Below are positions 33,608 to 33,640 of a DNA stretch of 33,640 nucleotides, in pieces (position 1 is the stretch's first letter; every line of letters begins with the position of its first letter). The stretch is from positions 1 to 33,640 of the forward strand of contig NZ_QAJR01000044.1 in assembly GCF_003852545.1 (NCBI RefSeq), given 5' to 3'. The notes beneath the pieces are model-generated. The model was not told where the DNA came from. It saw nothing but the letters and a program-made list of their open reading frames with translations, and searched no databases. Made by a program: the position numbers and the translations under genes. Source of the DNA: Acidovorax sp. FJL06. GTDB lineage: Bacteria > Pseudomonadota > Gammaproteobacteria > Burkholderiales > Burkholderiaceae_C.

Positions 33608-33640
33608 AGGCCTGATACCCGTTGCGTTCAATAAACAAGA

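Noticed and set aside
1-33640. Mobile element, prophage, integron, CRISPR array or restriction/defence island
   Set aside because: I looked for transposase, integrase, recombinase and Cas-like motifs and for regularly spaced direct repeats. None is visible; gene content and codon use are uniform core-chromosome type.

Overview
The window is a chromosomal segment from a high-GC betaproteobacterium, most likely a member of the Comamonadaceae close to Acidovorax. That placement is an inference. It rests on the GC-rich codon use, the hemC-hemD-hemX-hemY block divergent from ppc, and a short palindromic repeat of a type I associate with Comamonadaceae genomes, present here in four copies. I see no phage, insertion sequence, plasmid or CRISPR signature. 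Most genes are core metabolism or housekeeping, with a few less ordinary ones among them.

Left part (1-10.5 kb): the N-terminal part of a methyl-accepting chemotaxis protein runs off the left edge. An ankyrin-repeat protein follows, then a glutarate/glutaryl-CoA module: a LysR regulator (gcdR-like) divergent from glutaryl-CoA dehydrogenase (gcdH) and a class III CoA-transferase (gcdG-like). The CoA-transferase would activate glutarate, the dehydrogenase would make crotonyl-CoA, and the regulator would switch the pair on. Next come a small winged-helix-like protein, a DUF6279-type lipoprotein, a 59-residue protein, tRNA-Leu(CAA) with its terminator, and then cysM, a zinc-ribbon Nudix hydrolase and a TusA-like sulfurtransferase.

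Middle part (10.5-19.5 kb): galU and valS lie on the minus strand. An M48 metallopeptidase with membrane segments and an uncharacterised C-terminal region follows on the plus strand. Then come a VOC-family (glyoxalase-fold) protein with an AT-rich upstream region and a three-gene set of cytochrome b561 plus two secreted YceI-like proteins.

Right part (19.5-33.6 kb): hemC-hemD-hemX-hemY encode tetrapyrrole synthesis. hemC uses a TTG start, hemD and hemX overlap by four bases, and hemD carries an in-frame copy of the palindromic repeat. Divergent from hemC is ppc (phosphoenolpyruvate carboxylase). It is followed by the most unusual gene of the window: a membrane domain of the phosphotransferase EIIC (cellobiose/lactose) type fused to a c-di-GMP phosphodiesterase EAL domain with all recognisable catalytic residues. 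An AI-2E-family permease, a lipoprotein with an Ig-like region and a spherulation-specific family 4 domain, and a translationally coupled pair of lipoproteins (the second FlgO-like) close the window.

The best candidates for new biology are the EIIC-EAL fusion, which looks like a one-protein sugar-to-c-di-GMP sensor, and the palindromic repeat that has become coding sequence inside hemD.
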